Source: Agriotes lineatus (Eukaryota > Arthropoda > Insecta > Coleoptera > Elateridae). Taken from it: 64,000 nucleotides of DNA. The notes under the pieces were generated by a model. The model was not told where the DNA came from. It worked only from the letters and a program-made list of their open reading frames with translations, and made no database searches. This document shows, piece after piece, positions 57,056 to 64,000 of this stretch. The translations under genes were made by a program, and so were the position numbers. Location: NCBI GenBank assembly GCA_940337035.1, contig OW679200.1:18889090-18953089 (forward strand), given 5' to 3'. Each line of letters opens with the position of its first letter. The stretch's first letter is position 1.

Positions 57056-58679
57056 ATTATTCTAACTATAGTCCTGTTCAGTAAACATAAAAACACAAAA
57101 GTGGCCTTGATTTCCAAAATTTCATGAGTGTACTTCCAGAATTTATCTTTGTCTAGGAATGTACTTACAAAAACTTACTAAAACAAATAGGTAAGGGTAT
57201 GACATTTACCTCCTATCTGTCATAAATGTTGTAAATAACAACTTTTAAGATATTATACAAATTCTGTGTTGGATACAATTGATGTAGCGTTTACTAATAG
57301 GCATTTTTATTACATTTTATTAAACTTCAGGTGAGAATTTCTAGAGAAATATTCCACTTTGACACTGACAATCAGAAATATTAATTGTCATTTTTTAAAT
57401 CAAATCTGCCTGTACACAGGCGTGGAAACCTTTTCAAAACAAAATAAAGAATCCCTAGTACAAAAATTATTGCACATGCCAACTTCAAAAAACTTGAAAT
57501 GTTTTTGTGTTACTGAATGCCCTATAAGTGCCAAACAACATTTAAATAAACATAGTGATCTGACGGCAAATGTAAGTGACTATCAACTTTAGTTTTAATT
57601 CAAGTGGTTACTAAGTACCATTCATGTTATTTCATTTTGTTATGTACTAATTGTTAGAAATTACTTTGTATACCAAAATATATTTTTGAACAGGCACAAG
57701 CTTTATTTAAAAAAAAACATTTTGAACAACTTAGCTTAATGATATTTTACAGTATTAGAACAGAAAAGATATTTTAGCTAAATACAAACTGTTTTTTATC
57801 CACAGCTAGGCCACCTCAATTGGCACAAATAGCAAACAAATACTTAAACAGTTTCAAGTGAAGCAGTGCTTAATCTCCAGATATTAAATGGTAATTCAAA
57901 TTCATTTGCCATTTTCATCTATAATACCTCTTTCCGTAGACACATTGTGGGTGATTATTCACACTATAATGAACGAACCAATGAAGATTGTCAATTTGTC
58001 AGAAACGGCCAATCAAATTGATTGTCTTTGAAAACACCTAATGTCGCAGTGCTTTCACGCGATCCCGATTGGTTCAAATGATTCCAATTTAGTGAGTAGC
58101 CTTTGCCTGACATTTCGCCAAAACGTCAAAGTGAAGTTATCAAATCGGAGTCGTTCAAAAACTCATAATAATTGTGTTGGAAGCTCCAGTATTGAATTAA
58201 TAGTGGAAAACGTTAAAAATGTGTACTGTCGAACACGGTGAAAAGTTCTACCCATATTGTTGAATAACCTTTCCAAATACCACTCAAGGCAAATTTTTGT
58301 AAGAGATTTTTTTTCGTCAACACACAAATTATTACAAATTTCTCTCAACACTGCTCAAAATTTCAAATTTTTACGCAGTTTTGGTTTCGAGAAATTTAAA
58401 TGCAATAATTTGCATGAGAACGAAAAAAAATTTCACATTTCGTGGTATTACTTTTGAAAATTCTAATAACTTTGTATGCACACGAGTCTTGCTCGCTCCA
58501 AAACTTTTTTGAAGTACATCCGAGTTTTATAAATGTAAAGCGGGCTCCGATAACAGATAAAAAAATTAAATTGCTTCAGATTAACTGCATTTTCTGGTGT
58601 ATGTAAAATATAGAAACATTTAATGAAAAGAATTTACTTCAAATTTAAAAATATTCATCTCGCAAAATTTGGTAACTAA
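57056..58679. other. Gene-poor stretch
   Basis: Nothing supported. Short ORFs at 57359 and 58041 lack recognisable motifs. Confidence 0.3.
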
Positions 58680-58861
58680 AGTATGATCAAAAATTATTTG
58701 CATCTAGTATGGCTATGGAATAGTTCCTAATTTATGAGTGCTACTATGTTTATACTTAAATGTCAAATTTGGCTTTTGATTTATCAGTGAGTTATAGTTG
58801 CATTCATAAATTAGGAATTATTCCATAGCCATACTAGATGAAAATAGTTTTTGATCATACT
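58680..58861. mobile_element. Foldback MITE, 182 bp, arms about 60 bp
   Basis: AGTATGATCAAAAATTATTT at 58680 is mirrored by the sequence ending TTTTTGATCATACT at 58861; CTAGTATGGCTATGGAATA and its complement are inside. Confidence 0.85.
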
Positions 58862-60535
58862 ATATGTTTAATAGAATTTTAATTTTCGTTATAATCTCTA
58901 ACAAGCAAACATTTGGTGCAATGTCGTATTTTTAATTTCTAAACTAATTTTCACATAAAATGATTTCGATAGTTTGCACAAAAATGGCAGTTTACCTAAA
59001 GCGATGTCAATTTTTCAGCACTACCAGCTCCATCTCTCCATTTTTGATACTTGAGTGTGCTAGAAATGCGTTTTTGATAAAGCAAGAACAGAATCCAGAA
59101 AATCGTGTTCGACAGCATTTTTTGTTGTTTACACCTATAGCGAATATCGCTTTTTCGTGGAAACGTTGTATATTTTTTTCTAGTCATAGCTAGAATATAC
59201 AGGGTGATTGAAATTGCACATATTTTCGAGCTTAACTCTACTCTTCACATAAGTTAAGAAGGTTCAAAAAACAATATAGTAAATAATTGGGCTTCGTTTT
59301 TCAGAGTAGCAATGCAAAAGAAAACTGCTTTATTTTTATTCAGTATTTCGGAAAGCTTTATTTCTTTAACAAGGCAACTGCAATAAAGTTTACAGTTGTA
59401 GAGAATTGTAGCAAAAAACATTAGTGCTTTCCTTACGAAATAGTGAGGTTAGTACTTCATAATTGGCAATACAGAACATATATAGGCATATCTTGTTTGG
59501 TATATCAGGTTAAAGTTTAAAAAGCAATACTTAAAGTAGTCCGATTAATTCACAGTTAATTACTTCATTACAGTTACAAACAAATTAAAAATTGCATATT
59601 CATGTATAATGACTAATATATGAATGGTAACAGCTAAAACTCACCAGACAGTGACAAGCATGAAGGACAGATTCATGCATCGTATTGAGTGCAAAGGTGT
59701 CACTTTAATGGACTCGTTGCAATAACATTTTTATTGTAATCCGCCAGCAACTTACTAAATATTTTTGTATTTGCTATGAGTGTTGCACTATTGTACAAAA
59801 AATTTTGTATACAACACGTACAAAAGTGTTATGGTATTCGACGATTTTGGAGTAACCTATATTTCCACATTTGGTAAACAAATAACTATTTTTTCACTAG
59901 GGTAAAACGTACGTTTGTAGATCATTTCGACATTAATAATGACAACTAAAAAGTTGACATTTTAGTACAGTATCGCAAAACAGTTCTTTATGTAACAAGA
60001 TTATTTGCAATAAACACAGTTTTAGATATTGTAGGTTCTGTTGACATACACATGTACGCCAGAGCGTGAAAAATGGTAAATTTTTAACGTTACCAAAACA
60101 ACGTGAAAAAATTATGCCATTTTGATATGAATAATGACAATTAAAAAGTTGCAAGCGAAGCTACTTCGACGTTGCTGTCGAAAAAGCCAAAAGTAATATA
60201 GGAACTTGACTATAAGTACTTTCAAGTTTTGTTAAATTTATTCACATGATTAATTTTTTTACTACAAAAAATCTAATATTTGAGCACTAGTGAGAAGATA
60301 ACTGCTATTTTGAAATTTAAACGACTGATATGTCATCACTATGATATGGAATTTAAAGCAACTTTTTTCACTAGATAAAAGGAGAAGTAATTTTTCAAAA
60401 TTAAAATGACTATCATAGAAAATTGTAATTTGTACAATTAGTTTGAAAGTCATACGTTTTTCATGAATTTACAGTTTGATTAACGAGAGCGAAGCAAGTG
60501 AATGAAAAAAGGGACTTTCAAAACGTGTTGTACAC
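58862..60535. other. Gene-poor AT-rich stretch
   Basis: A TACAGGGTGATTG tip-like sequence at 59199, and two similar AATAATGACAANTAAAAAGT segments at 59935 and 60131. No gene. Confidence 0.3.
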
Positions 60536-60738
60536 GTAGTTTTTTTTGCATAGTGATCTCTTGTAATTCGAAATTTAGTAGAAAAAGACTGTCAAATTGA
60601 CAATTCACAATTTTAATAAAATAGTTAAAATAAGTTGTGTACTTTTTTCAGGATTTTGGGTAAAAAAAAGTGGTCCGTTCTTCACGATTTTTCGTTAAAA
60701 AAAATACGACTTTCATGATCACTATGCAAAAGTAGTTA
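60536..60738. mobile_element. Small inverted-repeat element
   Basis: TTTTTTTGCATAGTGATC at about 60541 is mirrored by GATCACTATGCAAAAGTAG at 60717. About 200 bp, no coding. Confidence 0.5.
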
Positions 60739-61171
60739 TTTAGACCACAAGTGTTAGAAGTGCAATTTTTTTTACAATTGTTGTTATTAAACGAGGCGCA
60801 GCCGAGTTTAATAATCCACACGCGTGAAAAATAGGCACGCTAACACGAGTTGTCTATAAGATTTTTTAAAATTTCATTAAATATTCAAATCCACCTCTAT
60901 TTTGTATAGAATTTTATTTGCCTTCAGTTTATTCAAGTGCGTTGGTCAGTTCTGGTAACTAGGGAATCGTCTATTTAAAATCGTTCATAACACATACACA
61001 CACACTTCATACAATGGTTTGCTGCACAATCACCAAAGGCGCGATCCAACTCTGTATCCCGAATCCGGGGCAAGTTGATCATTGTACCGCCAGATGCCAG
61101 CGCATATAGCACCAGCCTCGACACCACCAGGTAAATGAGGTCACTGATAATACAATACAATACATTCCTAA

Positions 61172-61212
61172 ATTAAAAGCAAAGTGTCACTTTTTTCCCT
61201 GAGTGAAAAAAG
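61172..61212. repeat. Short hairpin GTGTCACTTTTTTCC / GAAAAAAGTGGCAC
   Basis: Near-perfect short inverted repeat with a CTGAGT loop; similar to tips of the AAAGTGNCAC foldback elements at 9880 and 33262. Confidence 0.5.
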
Positions 61213-61272
61213 TGGCACTTCACATACCGAAATTAATTAAAAAAAGCCTACTTTTTTAAACAAAATTTTAAA

Positions 61273-61998
61273 ATAGTAATTTACGATACAAGTGCACAAA
61301 GCTACTCTTTAGGCACAGTGGGGTAGAGTTAAAACGCGAGTGAGCGAGCGTTTTAAGCCCCGCGAGTGACTAAAGATGCTTTACGCATGTGTATCGTACA
61401 ATATTTTATCTACGATAGAATCTAAAAAGTACGGTAAATATAAAAAATATTTTACATGTAAATTAGAATTACTAGCAACCGGTCCTAATTTTGAGTGTTT
61501 TAAAAATTTTAAAACACGTTGCTACTAACTACGTGCCTAATGAAATTTTTTAAGCACGTTGCTATTAACGACGTAAACTAATGAAAACATGTTATTAAAC
61601 AGTCGTTTTACAAACTTAAAACTGCCAACTAAAAGGCAATTTTACACACTGTCGTAGATAATAGTATATTTATCTACGACAGTGCGTAAAATTGCGTTGT
61701 AATTGGCAGTTTTAAGTTTGTTAAACGACTGTTTAATAACATGTTTTCATTAGTTTACGTCCTCAGTAGTAACGTGTTTAAAAGATTTCATTAGGCACGT
61801 TGTCAGTAGCAACGTGTTTTAAAATTTTTAACACACGCAAAATTACGACCGTTTGCTGGTAATCCTAATTTACATTTAATTTTTTTTATATTTACCGTGT
61901 TTTGTGTATTGTACGATACACATGCGTAAAGCATCTTCAGTAACTCTACCCACTGTTCCTAAAGAGTAGCTTTGCGCACTTGTATCGTAAATTACTAT
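61273..61998. mobile_element. Large palindromic foldback element, 726 bp
   Basis: ATAGTAATTTACGATACA at 61273 is mirrored by TGTATCGTAAATTACTAT ending 61998. Arms of about 340 bp pair along most of their length with small loops, to the centre CTGTCGTAGATAATAGTATA (about 61642-61690). No coding. A loop-out of GAGTGAGCGAGCG lies in one arm only. Confidence 0.9.
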
Positions 61999-64000
61999 AT
62001 TAATTATGCAGATCATAAGGTGACGTAAAAGAAATCTATTCTTCTAGGAAAAATAGTAAAAAACAATTTTTCAATTTTAATAAATGTCGATTTTTTGGCG
62101 TTAAATGAAAATGTAGGTTATTCATAATTAAGGCTTAGTAATAAATATTTGCTGTCTTGTAATTTGCAGAATTGCAATATATAATGCTAGATTGAATGAA
62201 GTGCTTCAAACGACCATCCTTAATGTATTGTGCTACTGAAATCAATTGTCGCTGTTCTAGAAAACAATACTATATTATTTGGTATTTCAACTATCAAAAA
62301 AGTTATAAAATAGAGAAAAACAATCAATATAAAGTTTACTTCTTATAAGAAAACATTTTTACAAACTATGCGTGGTAGCACTTAACAGGATAAAAAAGGT
62401 TTCTACATATATCTGAAATTGCTTCATCATTAGCACTAAAAAGGACAATAGACGACATGGTTTTTATTAAAGTAAAGCATTCAGGTAAATGTATGTTTTC
62501 CATTATAACTTTATAAAGTACAAATATTCTCCAATTATCGTTGTATATTTGAAAAAAACTAAGGCTTTTTACATAAAAATGGGACTCTTGCTGTGAATTG
62601 CTACGAACAGCAGTTTTCTGGAAAATTGAACATCATTTTAAAGCTTAATCTCTTAACCTTTTATCTGTGGAAACATTTTAAAAACCTGGCTTATTTTGTG
62701 CCTATTGTTAACGAAGCGCAACTTGAAATTTTTGAAAGATGCGTGAATCTTAGACACAGCGTGCAGAAATGAACAATTTATTGTAAAATTGTATAACCTT
62801 AACAACCGTTTCCTTTTTATAAATGGATTAACAGCATGTAAATAAATTATTGGCGACTTTTATATTTTGACCTATTTACTATCTTCTAATTAAATAGACG
62901 TGTTGTAACTCCATTTAGACACTAATTTTTTACTCTGCTTCCTGAGAACTTTCTTCTAATGTTGTTGAGTACTATGAAATCTATAAACACTTTTACACCC
63001 TTACAACGAGTAACTAGCTTCAAATTTTTGGATGCTCGTATTTAAAATACAAGACTATAAATGCAAAATAACCGACACGATATTTAAAAATGACCCCCTA
63101 ATTAATTACTCCGCGTTTAACACGCGTTAGTAATTCCATTCATATAAACCAGGCCTAAAATATCGCATTCAAAGATAAAACACTGAGCAAGCGAGAGCAC
63201 CAGGAAAAGAAATTCATCTAATTTTATGTCTGTAGTATCTCAACACCCTAAAAGCAAACATTTTGTTCTGTTAAATAAACGGTTTTTGTTGACACGTAGC
63301 TAACCAGAAAAGCTCATACAGCGTCCGATCAGTACGATATGTTATTTGCTCTTGTATTCATAAGCTCCTTCGCGTTAAACTCTGTTTATTTTTAAAATTA
63401 TTGTTAAAACTAATATACAAATTTGCGTAAAAATATGTTTTTACCCGTAAGAAATGTTTGTACTTTTTCCAAACATCGCGCTAATAATTTTTGATGAAAA
63501 ATAATTAATCAATAATACAGATACTTTATTTTTATCCATATTTTGCAGCGTTGCATATGTATATAAAGCTATTTTGGCAACTCACAAAAATTCAGTTATA
63601 TGAAAACATAATAACAATTTTCTCAAACTATTTATCTCGGAAATATTTGTTTAATTTAGGAAGAAAAACTATAACCCAACTCTAGTTTGGTTAGAGTTGC
63701 TGGTTTTTTATCAGCACGGCAAATGATTTCCAACGGAAATTGCATCTACATGAATTTTCCGGAAGTGTGGAAACGCCGGAAAGGCCGCGATCGTCAAACA
63801 CGACCAAACTGATATGGAAATATTTTAATTCTAAAACTTTTTAACACATTTTAATGGCACTAAGCAAAGACATTTGTTAGGGCAGTAAAAGATAGTGTTT
63901 TGCATAAATTGCAATTGCAACATAATTTTACAAATGTGATCTTTTATCTAAATCCATTCTAAGGTTTTTTTTATTATATTGAAGTTGACATTTTTATAAT
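61999..64000. other. Gene-poor AT-rich stretch
   Basis: No recognisable gene or structured repeat to the window end. Confidence 0.3.

Overview
The window looks like AT-rich insect nuclear DNA packed with transposable elements. Support for this: insect-type (CCTAA)n telomere repeats near 45895, several insect-type transposon relics (Tc1, hAT, jockey-like and RTE-like LINEs, a Crypton-type tyrosine recombinase, a Kolobok-type transposase), introns with GT/AG ends, and tetra- and pentanucleotide microsatellite expansions. I found no intact single-copy host gene. The species cannot be fixed from sequence alone; a beetle is plausible but unproven.

Layout. 1-13670 is a complex repeat: a multi-kb unit occurs at least twice in direct order (640-1797; and 6080-6412 plus 12372-13306). 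Between the two copies lies a compact element with near-identical inverted arms (2058-2148 and 4758-4848, one mismatch in 91 bp) and one long open gene (about 795 aa, minus strand). Its centre resembles rolling-circle replication initiators of plasmids and filamentous phages. This is the most interesting object in the window. The second repeat copy is split by a 5959-bp TTAA-inserting transposon (6413-12371). It carries a transposase with the Mutator-like/Kolobok-type domain read through, in one frame, into a YqaJ (lambda-exonuclease-like) nuclease. Copy 1 of the host repeat supplies the empty site.

13671-16724 is GC-rich: short repeats, a 43-bp minisatellite with a 773-bp higher-order period, then a GC-rich exon-like block. 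16725-33050 is mostly anonymous AT-rich DNA with a solo LTR (19367-19850), small MITEs, an RTE-like LINE interrupted by a truncated jockey-like LINE, a non-autonomous hAT element (29065-30252), a (CCCGT)n-bearing repeat and an internally deleted Tc1 copy.

33719-39952 holds two abutting elements with long inverted repeats. The second encodes a decayed protein with a PIN/FEN1-like VDTD segment and a Cys-rich tail; the first keeps a similar Cys-rich tail on the other strand. A 183-bp MITE at 52229-52411 shares their tip. 44262-47639 is a tyrosine recombinase broken by two repeat insertions. 47640-64000 is AT-rich with a 516-bp satellite that runs into a 100-N assembly gap, tRNA-like sequences, several foldback elements, a perfect 38-bp-arm hairpin (53649-53738) and a 726-bp palindrome (61273-61998).

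The genes do not form a pathway; they are independent mobile elements, many nested, and the nesting gives relative ages.
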